From contig CBDUQN010000024.1 in the NCBI GenBank assembly GCA_965369375.1, forward strand, positions 1-34,597: a stretch of 34,597 bases of DNA. Reading direction: 5' to 3'. Below, piece after piece: positions 1 through 8,013 of this stretch; positions within the stretch are counted from its first letter, which is position 1; every line of letters begins with the position of its first letter. The stretch is from CBDUQN01 sp965369375 (GTDB lineage: Bacteria; Krumholzibacteriota; Krumholzibacteriia; Krumholzibacteriales; Krumholzibacteriaceae). The notes beneath the pieces were generated by a model that worked only from the letters and a program-made list of their open reading frames with translations, was not told the origin of the DNA and searched no databases. The position numbers and the translations under genes are program-made.

Positions 1-36
1 TTTTTCCCTCTGTGCTCTACTTTTTTCCCTCTGTGC
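1..36. repeat. Short direct repeat, two copies
   Basis: The 15-mer TTTTTCCCTCTGTGC occurs at 1-15 and again at 22-36, 21 bp apart. It lies downstream of the prolyl oligopeptidase stop (minus-strand sense). No function is evident and the first copy is cut by the window edge. Confidence 0.6.
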
Positions 37-95
37 ATTTGCCGAGTTCACGGACGAGCCCGGCCCTCTTGCATATTTCGCTATCGGATGACCCG

Positions 96-2240
96 CTATT
101 TTCCCGTTCTCGGTTTCATGCCGAGCTGCCAGAAGAGAAAGCTCATCTCGTCGGTTTCATCCTCGATCTGCTTGCTCAGCGGCCGCCCTCCGGAGTGTCC
201 GGCCTTGGTATCGTAGAGAAGCAGTATCGGTTCGTCCGAGGCATTGGCCGATTGCAGCAGCGCCGTCATTTTGCGCGCGTGCAGGGGCGCAACCCGCGTG
301 TCGGAATCCCCCGTGATGAAGAGTGTCGCTGGATACACGGCGGCCTTCTTGACATTGTGATACGGCGAATATGCATAGATGTATTTGAACTGTTCCGGAT
401 CCTCGGATGAGCCGTACTCGGACACCCAGAATCTCGCTAGCATGAACTGATGATACCTGAGCATATCGAGAAGCGGATAGGTGCAGACGACGGCCTTGAA
501 CAGATCGGGGCGCTGCGTCATCGCCGCTCCGACGAGCAATCCGCCGTTGCTGCCTCCCGATATCGCCAGCTTCGATGTATTCGTGTATTTGTTATCGATC
601 AGCCATTCGGCCGCAGCGATGAAATCGTCGAATGTATTTTGCTTCCGTTCGAGCATCCCGGCCCGGTGCCATTCCTCGCCGAATTCAGCGCCGCCGCGGA
701 TGTTCGGCATGGCAAAGACCCCGCCGCTCTCGACCCAAAGCACCGCCGATGCAGTAAAGTACGGAGTCAGACTGACATTGAAACCGCCGTAGCCGGTGAG
801 CACCGTGGGGTTGTTCCCGTCGAGTTTCACATTCTTGCCATGGACGAGGAACATCGGCACACGCGTGCCGTCTTTCGATATGTACCAGACCTGGTTTATT
901 TCGAACATACCGGTCTTGACGGGGACATCGAGCTTTGACCAGACGTCCTGAGCGCCCGTCGATACATCGTACCTGTAGATGGTCGTTGGAACGTGAAAAG
1001 ACGTAAAGATGAAGAACGCTTCATTTCGCTCCCATTGCCCCCTCACCCCGCCGACGGTTCCGAGCGTGGGAAACGCAATGTCGCGCACGAACGAGCCGTC
1101 CGGCTCGAAGACCTTCACCGTCGATGCCACATTCTCGAGGTAGTTGACGAAGATCTTGCCGCCCGCGAGCGACATTCCCTCCATCACGGCATCGGTCTCG
1201 GGAATGATCTCCTTCCAGTTCTCCATGGCCGGGTTATCAATATCCGCCGCGAATATTCTTCCGTTCGGTGCCTCCCAGTTCGTTTGAATGAATACCTTGT
1301 CTCCCCCCATATATGGCATGAACCGCGCATCGATGTCGTTAACGATCGGAACGATCGGTCCCTTTTTTTCCAGATCCTGGTAATAGATCTCGCTCTTCTG
1401 TCCCGCGGAGCCGTGGAATACCACGATGCCGAGATGGCGGCCGTCCTCGGAAACCCCTGCGCTGATGCCGATGCCCGCTCCATATCCCTCGCCGAAGATC
1501 GTGACATCGGTCGCCGAATCGGTCCCGAACTCGTGGAAATAAACGCGCGATCCCACACTGGCAACGTGGCGTGAGTAGTAAAAGCCGCTCTTGTCGGGCA
1601 TGATCGACAGTCCGAAGTAATGCCCCTTCGGAAGTATATCTTCGAGATCCATTCGTTTCTCGATATCGAAAAACTTAATGACGACCTCGTCCTCTCCGCC
1701 CTCGCGAATGCCGTAAGCTAGCAGTGTGCCGTCTTTCGAAACTTCCTGGAGGCTCACGCTGGTCGAATGATCGGAACTCATCGAATGGGGATCGATCAGC
1801 ACAACGTCCTCGCCTTCGAGACCCTCCCGCATGAAGATAATATAGAGATCCTGATCGGCGGAACGCTTATAGAGGAAGTAGCGTCCGTTACGCTCGAAGG
1901 GCATGGTGATGCGATCGATTTTCATCAATTCGGTGATCCGTTCCGCGAGACGATCACGCCACGGCAGGGAATCGATGAATGAATGTGTGTATTCATTCTG
2001 CGCGTCTATCCATGTTCTCGTCTCGGCACTCTCCTGATCCTCGAGCCACCGGTACGGATCTGCAATAAAAACGCCATGAAGCGTATCGACGGCCACATCT
2101 ATTTTTGTTTCGGGAAGCTTTTTGCCCGCCCACGAGTTCGTCCAAACGGCCCCCGAAATCAACAAAATTGCTAAGGCGATTGATGCGAATACGCAGCGCT
2201 TCCCGTTGGATGCGCGTGCATGCGAACTGCTACGAAACAT
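96..2240 (-). CDS. Prolyl oligopeptidase (peptidase family S9A), exported or membrane-anchored
   Basis: Serine peptidase that cleaves short peptides after proline. The product is 714 aa from the ATG at 2240, close to the usual ~710 aa of the family. An AGAGG Shine-Dalgarno lies 8 nt upstream; an in-frame ATG at 2381 would add 47 unlikely residues, so I reject it. Residues ~17-40 form a hydrophobic stretch (IALAILLISGAVW), a signal peptide or anchor, which suggests a periplasmic enzyme. The N-terminal part carries the family's 'ADPYRWLED' motif, followed by the beta-propeller region. The C-terminal alpha/beta-hydrolase domain shows GGSNGG (Ser564), GDSDTRV (Asp~647) and AGHSGG (His682), the complete triad in family order. 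It ends with TAG and stands alone, divergent from the 2555 gene. The family assignment is firm; periplasmic location is inferred. Confidence 0.96.
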   Translation of the reverse strand: MFRSSSHARASNGKRCVFASIALAILLISGAVWTNSWAGKKLPETKIDVAVDTLHGVFIADPYRWLEDQESAETRTWIDAQNEYTHSFIDSLPWRDRLAERITELMKIDRITMPFERNGRYFLYKRSADQDLYIIFMREGLEGEDVVLIDPHSMSSDHSTSVSLQEVSKDGTLLAYGIREGGEDEVVIKFFDIEKRMDLEDILPKGHYFGLSIMPDKSGFYYSRHVASVGSRVYFHEFGTDSATDVTIFGEGYGAGIGISAGVSEDGRHLGIVVFHGSAGQKSEIYYQDLEKKGPIVPIVNDIDARFMPYMGGDKVFIQTNWEAPNGRIFAADIDNPAMENWKEIIPETDAVMEGMSLAGGKIFVNYLENVASTVKVFEPDGSFVRDIAFPTLGTVGGVRGQWERNEAFFIFTSFHVPTTIYRYDVSTGAQDVWSKLDVPVKTGMFEINQVWYISKDGTRVPMFLVHGKNVKLDGNNPTVLTGYGGFNVSLTPYFTASAVLWVESGGVFAMPNIRGGAEFGEEWHRAGMLERKQNTFDDFIAAAEWLIDNKYTNTSKLAISGGSNGGLLVGAAMTQRPDLFKAVVCTYPLLDMLRYHQFMLARFWVSEYGSSEDPEQFKYIYAYSPYHNVKKAAVYPATLFITGDSDTRVAPLHARKMTALLQSANASDEPILLLYDTKAGHSGGRPLSKQIEDETDEMSFLFWQLGMKPRTGK

Positions 2241-2554
2241 TGCTGAAACCTCTGACAATAATAACCAATGCGCGTTGAATCCTCTGACAGCAAAAGCCGC
2301 CATAGGATACGTCGCGAACTGTATCACTGTTACATGCGGTGCTGCAAGCCATTCGCTCGCCATGCCCGTTTTTAATATCACTTAACTATCATATAAACAA
2401 TAAGTTATGAACATGCGAGATCCAGGAAATAATCGATCCCTCACCGTTCGAAATTATTTTTAGCTTCCAATTTTTCGTGATTCGGTTTAAACTTATATAA
2501 TAGGTTGGGTTTATAACAGCTTGAAGGCACAACGGCATGCAGGGGAGGATTAGT
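2241..2554. other. Divergent intergenic region, 314 bp
   Basis: This AT-richer spacer separates the minus-strand prolyl oligopeptidase from the plus-strand barrel gene. It should hold both promoters. A good plus-strand -10 (2496-2501) is listed separately. For the minus strand the best I see is TTGTTT (about 2395-2400) with TATTAA 17 bp away, which is weak. No RNA gene or conserved small ORF was recognised. Confidence 0.5.
2472..2501 (+). promoter_or_regulatory. Candidate sigma70-type promoter for the 2555-4136 unit
   Basis: A perfect TATAAT -10 hexamer sits at 2496-2501 in a T/A-rich context about 45 bp before the start codon. The -35 (TTTTCG/TTTCGT at 2472-2478) is poor, so the call rests on the -10. 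Confidence 0.4.
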
Positions 2555-3472
2555 ATGGCTTTTTCAGGCCTTATTCGAAAAGGGATCATTTGCATCGTGC
2601 TGGTCCTGTTGGCTTCACCAGCGGCAGCGCAGATCGAGGATAATCTCAAATCTTATACCGGCGCAAATGCAACCGGATACTTCGGGCCGCTCGTGAAGGC
2701 GATCAGCACGAACCTGAACGCGGGCCTTTACCACACCGCCGATATTCCGGTAAACGGTCTGGTTTTGAGGCTCGAAATTCCCGTCATGGGATTGATCTTT
2801 TCTGATGGAGATAAAACATTCAACGCGGTCACAGAGGGCGCCTTTTCGCCTCAGCAGACAGTGCAGGCACCGACCATAGTAGGCTCGGGACAATCCGTTA
2901 CCGTCGGCGGCGATGCGGGAACGTCATACACCTTTCCGGGAGGACTCAATCTCAACTCGTTCGCTCTCACCGTTCCGCAGCTTCGAATCGGAGCTGTAGC
3001 CGGCACGGAAGCACTCATTCGTTTCATTGCATTTAACATCGGTGATACCGATCTCGGAAATCTCAACTTCTTCGGCCTCGGGATCCGTCACAGCATCTCC
3101 CAGTACTTCGGCCCCGCACCCCCGGTCGATGTCGCCGCAAGCTTCACCTACCAGCGGTTCAAGCTGGGCGAAAACGAGGACGGCAGCGATCTCTCGCTGA
3201 CCACCACCTATTCGTTCGGCTTTCAGGTGAGCACGAGGTATGTGAAGTTTCTCGTGCCGTACACCGGTCTTTCGTATGACACGTACAATACCGATGTCGA
3301 ATACCAGTATAAAGAATTAGGGGAAACGCAGGATGTCAAGCTCGACTTCACGGGTGACAACCTTCACTGGCTCATCGGGCTGAATCTCGATTTCTACAAT
3401 GTCTACCTCTTTGCTGAATACAACGTGGCCAGCCAGAACAGCTTCGCGTTCGGGCTCGGCTTTGGGATTTAA
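2555..3472 (+). CDS. Exported beta-barrel-like envelope protein (DUF6588-like)
   Basis: 305 aa from ATG 2555, chosen because GGGGAGG lies 7 nt upstream; an earlier ATG at 2537 has no ribosome-binding site. Residues 1-26 are a classic signal peptide: Arg/Lys, then IICIVLVLLA, with cleavage likely after SPAAAQ. The rest alternates aromatic and polar residues as in outer-membrane beta strands (for example VDVAASFTYQRFKLG, YNVYLFAEYNVA) and ends in a strand-like GFGI. The layout (early 'NLNAGLYHTAD', central RIGAVAGTEALIRF, then strand pairs) resembles DUF6588 proteins, a family of unknown function; this is from memory of the family, not a search. It probably heads a two-gene unit with the exported protein 28 bp downstream. 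Confidence 0.75.
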   Translation: MAFSGLIRKGIICIVLVLLASPAAAQIEDNLKSYTGANATGYFGPLVKAISTNLNAGLYHTADIPVNGLVLRLEIPVMGLIFSDGDKTFNAVTEGAFSPQQTVQAPTIVGSGQSVTVGGDAGTSYTFPGGLNLNSFALTVPQLRIGAVAGTEALIRFIAFNIGDTDLGNLNFFGLGIRHSISQYFGPAPPVDVAASFTYQRFKLGENEDGSDLSLTTTYSFGFQVSTRYVKFLVPYTGLSYDTYNTDVEYQYKELGETQDVKLDFTGDNLHWLIGLNLDFYNVYLFAEYNVASQNSFAFGLGFGI

Positions 3473-3500
3473 ATTCATGGAGTTAAGGAGCGTGATACAC

Positions 3501-4136
3501 ATGAAGAAATACATGAGCTTGATCGCCATGCCCTTCCTTCTGATTTTCGTGATCGGTGTCAGCAATTGCATCATGGAAACGAAGGTGGTGGATGTCGTAC
3601 TCTCCGATGTTACGTGCGTGCCCTTCAGCACGGACAGCGAGGACGAGATCTTCACCGACGAGGCATACGTCGATTACGCGGCGGAGATCGATTCGATACT
3701 CATGGACAATGAGCTTTCCCGCGAGGAGCTCTTATCGGCCCATCTCGTCAGCGCCACCTACACTGTGACCCATTTCGAGCAGGACACCGACTGGTTGATC
3801 TCCGGCGTAATAACAGTCGCACGAGCGGATGCGGGTGTCACCCATGGGCCCGATACGATAATTACGTACCCGGAGCAGTCGGTACACGGCGCCCTCGGCG
3901 CCGTTATACCGGCCGTCCTGAACGAGGCGGGCGTTGCAGTCATCGACAGCGCGCTGTACGACTATATCAACAACGGCCGCGATCCCGTATTGGTGTTCAG
4001 GGTTATCAACGGCGATGTTGATCCGAGTCCGAGCCCCGTGGGCAGTACGCCCGGTCCGATAATATTCAGCTGGGAGGGTTGCATCGAAATTCAGGTTATA
4101 ACGATATACGAAGGAGAGTTTCCAGACGCGTTCTAG
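3501..4136 (+). CDS. Hypothetical exported protein, possible lipoprotein
   Basis: 211 aa from ATG 3501, preceded by TAAGGAG 10 nt upstream. An in-frame ATG at 3399 lies inside the previous gene and is rejected. The N-terminus MKKYMSLIAMPFLLIFVIGVS followed by N-C (Cys23) looks like a signal peptide; VSNC is a non-ideal lipobox because Asn is at -1, so lipoprotein status is uncertain. The mature part is acidic, with 'DNELSREELLSA', a central strand-rich domain (TYTVTHFEQDTDWLISG) and a Pro/Ser-rich linker (DPSPSPVGSTPG) near residue 180. I recognise no family. It follows the barrel gene by 28 bp and precedes a strong terminator, so the two are probably co-transcribed envelope proteins. Confidence 0.75.
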   Translation: MKKYMSLIAMPFLLIFVIGVSNCIMETKVVDVVLSDVTCVPFSTDSEDEIFTDEAYVDYAAEIDSILMDNELSREELLSAHLVSATYTVTHFEQDTDWLISGVITVARADAGVTHGPDTIITYPEQSVHGALGAVIPAVLNEAGVAVIDSALYDYINNGRDPVLVFRVINGDVDPSPSPVGSTPGPIIFSWEGCIEIQVITIYEGEFPDAF

Positions 4137-4160
4137 CCGCCGATCATCATAGAATGATTA

Positions 4161-4197
4161 AAAAAAGGAGCCGATTGTACTAGCGGCTCCTTTTCTA
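4161..4197. terminator. Bidirectional intrinsic terminator
   Basis: AAAAGGAGCCG (4163-4173) pairs with CGGCTCCTTTT (4184-4194) around a 10-nt loop. A T-run follows on the plus strand and the A-run before the stem gives a T-run on the minus strand. It sits between two convergent genes and can serve both. A second small hairpin, AACACCT/AGGTGTT, lies at 4214-4233. Confidence 0.85.
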
Positions 4198-4286
4198 TTC
4201 AACCCATGGCCGAAACACCTGATTGAAGGTGTTAAACGGCAAATCCGATCAATGCACTCAACGCATGATTTCCACGCAACACCCGA

Positions 4287-4658
4287 TCATTTGATAAAAC
4301 GTATCGAGAGAGGATATTTGAAATCCTCCCCATCGTTCGCTTTTATCGCCCCGATAATAGGCAGTATCGTCATGAGCAAACCAACGATGATCAATAAAAA
4401 GACTCCGACGACGACGAAAACGAGAAGTGCCGCGATGAAAGCCGCGATAAACATCGTAATCTGGAAATTGACCGCTTCCTTCCCCTGTTCATCGATAAAC
4501 GGATGTTCCTCTTTCTTGAGCATCCAGACAATCAATGGACCGAGGAGAAATCCGATGCCGTTTCCCAGCAATCCGACGAGCGCGATGATGTGACAGATCA
4601 TTGCCCATTTACGCGCCTCGCGCGGAATTTCGCTCTGTGCTTCCTTTTTGTCAGTCAT
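4287..4658 (-). CDS. DUF4870 family membrane protein
   Basis: 123 aa from ATG 4658, with GGGAGG 6 nt upstream; longer in-frame readings lack a ribosome-binding site. After a charged N-terminus (MTDKKEAQSE) there is a hydrophobic hairpin at ~17-48 (CHIIALVGLLGNGIGFLLGP), a conserved loop 'HPFIDEQGKEAVNFQ' at ~54-68, then two close membrane segments (~69-112) and a polar tail GDEDFKYPLSIRF-like. The 'D-x-x-G-K-E-A-x-N-F-Q' loop is the hallmark of DUF4870, a small inner-membrane family of unknown function. It is divergent from the glycosyltransferase gene, with overlapping promoters, and convergent with the exported-protein unit at the shared terminator. Confidence 0.88.
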   Translation of the reverse strand: MTDKKEAQSEIPREARKWAMICHIIALVGLLGNGIGFLLGPLIVWMLKKEEHPFIDEQGKEAVNFQITMFIAAFIAALLVFVVVGVFLLIIVGLLMTILPIIGAIKANDGEDFKYPLSIRFIK

Positions 4659-4692
4659 GATGAACCTCCCGGTAAATGTTCCCCTTATATTT

Positions 4693-4722
4693 ATTGTAAT
4701 AGTATTGTATGTGTATTGACAA
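4693..4722 (-). promoter_or_regulatory. Promoter of the DUF4870 gene
   Basis: Read on the minus strand: TTGTCA (4717-4722), 18-bp spacer, TACAAT (4693-4698). Both hexamers match consensus at 5 of 6 positions and lie about 35 bp before the start codon. Confidence 0.65.
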
Positions 4723-4743
4723 GCAGATTCATTCGGATATACT
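4716..4743 (+). promoter_or_regulatory. Promoter of the glycosyltransferase gene
   Basis: Consensus TTGACA (4716-4721), 16-bp spacer, TATACT (4738-4743). Transcription would begin near 4750, giving a leader of about 15 nt before the TTG start at 4765. Its -35 overlaps the -35 of the opposite promoter. Confidence 0.65.
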
Positions 4744-4764
4744 CTCACTTCTCGGTTAGGTTGA

Positions 4765-6000
4765 TTGGATAGGCACTTGAAAAAAGTACTCGTTCTATCA
4801 ATATGGGAGAATGTGTGGTCGCTCGGCGAGGAGACCGGTCCGTCCGACGAGCACCATTTCATTCGTTATCTCACGGATAAAGGCATCGAGCTCCATTTCC
4901 TTATCCCCGAACCTCCGGGCGGTATTACTCCTTCACGGAATCCGCTCCTCACCTACCACGCCTACCCGAATATATTTCGGAAGCTCGATCGATTCCCCGA
5001 TTTGGTCTGGCGTTTTTCATGGCCGCTCGCATTTCCCCGCACCGTCACAAAAAAACTGAAAGAACTGGCGGCAACAATCGAGCCCGACGTGTTACTCGGT
5101 TTTTCATACTACACCATCTATCCCATCCATAAAATCGGCAGGGAGCTATGCATCCCCACGGCGGTCAAACTCTTCGGCGTGATGTACCTCAACCGTTTCG
5201 ACTATTCGCCGGTGAAGTACTGGTGGTGCAACTATGAACCGGTTGCGTCGCTCCGCCACTCCCTCGATCACTATATCGTCCTCAACGACGGTACGCAGGG
5301 AGACAAAGCGCTCATGAAATACGGCATCCCTGCCGAAAAGATCTCTTTTCTTCCTAACGGCATGGATACGGAATGGGCGGGCATCGCGGTCGATCGTGTC
5401 GATGCGCGCAAAAGGTTCGGTCTGCCTGAAAACGATATCCTCGTTGTCACATTGTCGCGACTCACGCGATCGAAGCGGATCGGACTCTTCCTCGAAGCGG
5501 CATCCCTCATCGACCCGGCCCTTCTCGACGGCACAACGTTCGTTGTCGCGGGAGACGGCCCCGATCGTAGTAAGCTCGAGCGACAGGCGCATGAGCGTGG
5601 GCTGGGAAACAGCGTTGTATTCACCGGGGCGATCACAAGGGACGACCTGCCGCTCTTCTACAAGGCGAGTGACATATTCGTCGGTACGAACGAGCTCACC
5701 AACATGTCGCTGCCGCCCTGTGAGGCGATTCTGTGCGGTGTCCCCGTCGTGGCATTCGACATTGCCGGAACGTCGGAAGTGGTGCATGACGGTGAAACGG
5801 GACTTCTCGTCACGGAGAGAAATATCAAAGGGCTGGCGGAAAAGATCGAGCTCCTCATCAGGGATCACGCCCTCCGAAAACAGCTCGGCGAAAACGCGGC
5901 ACGTTTTGGAGAGAAGTATTTCGTATCGTGGGATGAACGGGTGAAGCGGGAGTATGAAGCGCTCGAGAACATCGCCCGTCTGCGCTCAATATCCGAATAG
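4765..6000 (+). CDS. Glycosyltransferase, GT-B fold, GT4-like
   Basis: Predicted sugar transferase acting on a lipid or polysaccharide acceptor from a nucleotide-sugar donor; the substrate is not readable from sequence. 411 aa from TTG 4765; a second TTG at 4777 (MKKVLVLSIWE) is possible, but TTAGG is better placed for 4765. The N-terminal domain opens with the KKVLVLS strand. The C-terminal domain has FLPNGMDTEW, VVTLSRLTRSKRIGLFLEA, FVVAGDGPDRSKLER and the donor-site region 'LPPCEAILCGVPVVAFD' then 'GTSEVVHDGETGLLV'. These are typical GT4 blocks. The first Glu of the EX7E motif is replaced by Thr (ELTNMSLPPCE), so the retaining-GT signature is incomplete. No transporter or other polysaccharide genes adjoin it. 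Confidence 0.92.
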   Translation: MDRHLKKVLVLSIWENVWSLGEETGPSDEHHFIRYLTDKGIELHFLIPEPPGGITPSRNPLLTYHAYPNIFRKLDRFPDLVWRFSWPLAFPRTVTKKLKELAATIEPDVLLGFSYYTIYPIHKIGRELCIPTAVKLFGVMYLNRFDYSPVKYWWCNYEPVASLRHSLDHYIVLNDGTQGDKALMKYGIPAEKISFLPNGMDTEWAGIAVDRVDARKRFGLPENDILVVTLSRLTRSKRIGLFLEAASLIDPALLDGTTFVVAGDGPDRSKLERQAHERGLGNSVVFTGAITRDDLPLFYKASDIFVGTNELTNMSLPPCEAILCGVPVVAFDIAGTSEVVHDGETGLLVTERNIKGLAEKIELLIRDHALRKQLGENAARFGEKYFVSWDERVKREYEALENIARLRSISE

Positions 6001-6090
6001 CCTTCCCTGAATCCGAACCGTCAAATAAGACAAGCAGCCATGCGAATCCGAGCCTTTGCGCCGGATCGAGATCCACAAGAATCCGAGCCG

Positions 6091-7920
6091 CTATATCAGA
6101 TCTACATTCGAATACCTCTCCAGGGTGCTTGTCCCCCCGCTGAATTCCTCGATCGCCGACGTCACGGTAAAGATATGGTCCAGATCATACTTGTTGATCT
6201 TGTAAAGGCATTTCCGTATTTCTTCGATCGACAGATATTCGGATATTGCTTTGCAGGTCTCAAGCTGTTCCTTGAAACAATTCGCGATGTTTGAATCGGG
6301 CTCGTACGGATCAATCTTTTTCTTGTATTGCGCCTTGACGATTTTCCTCACTCCCTGCGGCAACGAATAAAACATGTTCCGCATGCGGAAATAGCGGCCG
6401 AGCTTCCCGGATGTAATGGGAAAGTGCCATTTCGCGTTATCGATTGCCGCCACATCGGGAGAGAGCTGCACGAGCACCTCGCGGTATAACCGGTGATTCT
6501 CCTTTATGCCATCGGGGCAGCTCAGCGCGTGCCTGAAGAAATCGATGGCATAGAACGGCGCAACGGGCCAGGAGTAGTACCTGTTTCGATCCTCCCCCTC
6601 GAAGAGCCACTTGAAATTGCGCTCGAGGATCATGAAATTCACGAATTTCTGCTTCACTGCTTTCTCTTCAAAGCCCATGAGATGCTCTCTGAAATCAGAT
6701 ATCATTTCCTCTTTTCTCATACCCGTTATACCGGAAACGATACCGAGCGGTACGAAGGTGTAGTGTTCGATTATATATTCGACCACGTCATCTATCGTGC
6801 GAAGCCGTGCCATCGGTCTCAGATCGGGAAGCAGTCGGTCACCCCCGTCGCCAGTGAAGAGCGTGATGCGATCGCCGTAATATTCGCGCATCTTTTCGAA
6901 TAGCGGGACGGAAAAGCTCATTCCGAAAAAGTTCAACCCGCTTTTTATTTTCAATAATTTCAGCACATCCCTTCCCTTGGGGGGTCCCATGGTAAAGAGC
7001 TTCCACTCCAGGCCGAGAACTTCCGCTATCTGTCTCGCAAGATCGACATCGGGATCGAAGTATTTGAAATAATCGACAAATGTCGCATTGGAAAACGTCG
7101 CGCCTACCCTCTCGAGTGCTGCGGCAACGACCCTCGAATCGAGTCCTCCGCTCAACGTCACGACGTTGCTATGATCCGGGTTGAACCGGTTCCGGCATGC
7201 CTCACAGTATATATCTATGAGAATCCCCGCCTGTTCCTTCGCATTCGATTTGCCTTCATCCTTTTCTTCTAAATTGTAACGATGGGCCCGTTCAATTCGT
7301 ATATCGGATCGATTGCCGCCGATGCTTATGAACGACGCGGGGGGCAATCGATAGATATTCTCGAAGAGCGTCTTCTCCCCCAGGGGATACCCGAACAGCA
7401 TGTACTGCGCGATCCCACGCCTGTCAAAGCGTGCCTCGCCGATGAGATGTGTGATGAACCTGATCTCTCTCGAGACGAAAATCCTGTCGCCGTCGCGGTA
7501 ATAATAGAGAGGGAGTCTTCCCAGTGCGTCATTGATAATGCATATTTCCCCGGTATCTCTTTTGAGAACAAGAATGAGGAAATCACCGTCCGTTTCGAGC
7601 TGCCATGCAGCGATCCGTTCCCTGTAATCGCTATCGCCGTTGAATATGGATCTCGAGAGAACCTTTACCTCTTCGACCGCTTCCGACACTGTCTTTCCAT
7701 ATGTCAATCCTTCGATACAAACGAGCACCTCGCCATCATCAAATACGGCGACGGGATATGCTTCGTGATTCGTATATCCCAGATAACAGTCGCTTTCCCG
7801 GAGCACAACACCGCGTTTGTACCAATCGTAGTGCATCAACGCAGCCATCGATTCCTCTATGCGGGATTGTTCCGATCCGAGATTGCCCTTTGGATCATAT
7901 ATGAGGTGTATTCCCGGCAT
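6091..7920 (-). CDS. Asparagine synthetase-like protein without glutaminase cysteine
   Basis: 609 aa from ATG 7920; GAGGA lies 7 nt upstream, so the in-frame start 63 nt earlier is rejected. The N-terminal ~200 residues resemble the class II glutaminase (GATase_7) domain but begin MPGIHLIYD, without the Cys2 nucleophile that glutamine hydrolysis needs. The synthetase domain is intact: the ATP-PPase loop SGGLDS at 257-262 (NVVTLSGGLDSRVVAA) and a later GDGGDRLL. Family knowledge: such proteins adenylate a carboxylate and use ammonia or an internal amine (beta-lactam-synthetase or lasso-peptide logic), or serve surface-polymer pathways. Here it is last in a minus-strand run and faces the glycosyltransferase, ending 90 bp from it. 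Its substrate is unknown and I would not call it asnB. Confidence 0.88.
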   Translation of the reverse strand: MPGIHLIYDPKGNLGSEQSRIEESMAALMHYDWYKRGVVLRESDCYLGYTNHEAYPVAVFDDGEVLVCIEGLTYGKTVSEAVEEVKVLSRSIFNGDSDYRERIAAWQLETDGDFLILVLKRDTGEICIINDALGRLPLYYYRDGDRIFVSREIRFITHLIGEARFDRRGIAQYMLFGYPLGEKTLFENIYRLPPASFISIGGNRSDIRIERAHRYNLEEKDEGKSNAKEQAGILIDIYCEACRNRFNPDHSNVVTLSGGLDSRVVAAALERVGATFSNATFVDYFKYFDPDVDLARQIAEVLGLEWKLFTMGPPKGRDVLKLLKIKSGLNFFGMSFSVPLFEKMREYYGDRITLFTGDGGDRLLPDLRPMARLRTIDDVVEYIIEHYTFVPLGIVSGITGMRKEEMISDFREHLMGFEEKAVKQKFVNFMILERNFKWLFEGEDRNRYYSWPVAPFYAIDFFRHALSCPDGIKENHRLYREVLVQLSPDVAAIDNAKWHFPITSGKLGRYFRMRNMFYSLPQGVRKIVKAQYKKKIDPYEPDSNIANCFKEQLETCKAISEYLSIEEIRKCLYKINKYDLDHIFTVTSAIEEFSGGTSTLERYSNVDLI

Positions 7921-8013
7921 TATAAGTTCCTCAGGTGTATTTCCGCCATAACAGATTCCCCGCCGGTTTCTCGTTTGAATCAAAATATAACCGCTGCATC
8001 TTTCAATGTCCTG

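Noticed and set aside
450..938. Open frame on the plus strand antisense to the prolyl oligopeptidase
   Set aside because: It mirrors the codon pattern of the real gene, is rich in Arg/His/Asp and has no ribosome-binding site or family motif.
5146..5868. 240-codon minus-strand frame inside the glycosyltransferase gene
   Set aside because: The opposite strand carries clear GT4 motifs over the same bases; the antisense product is Arg/Asp-rich with no recognisable domain.
6040..6090. Repeat GAATCCGAGCC between the convergent glycosyltransferase and asparagine-synthetase-like genes
   Set aside because: Only two 11-bp copies in a short spacer with no stem or T-run; not distinguishable from chance.
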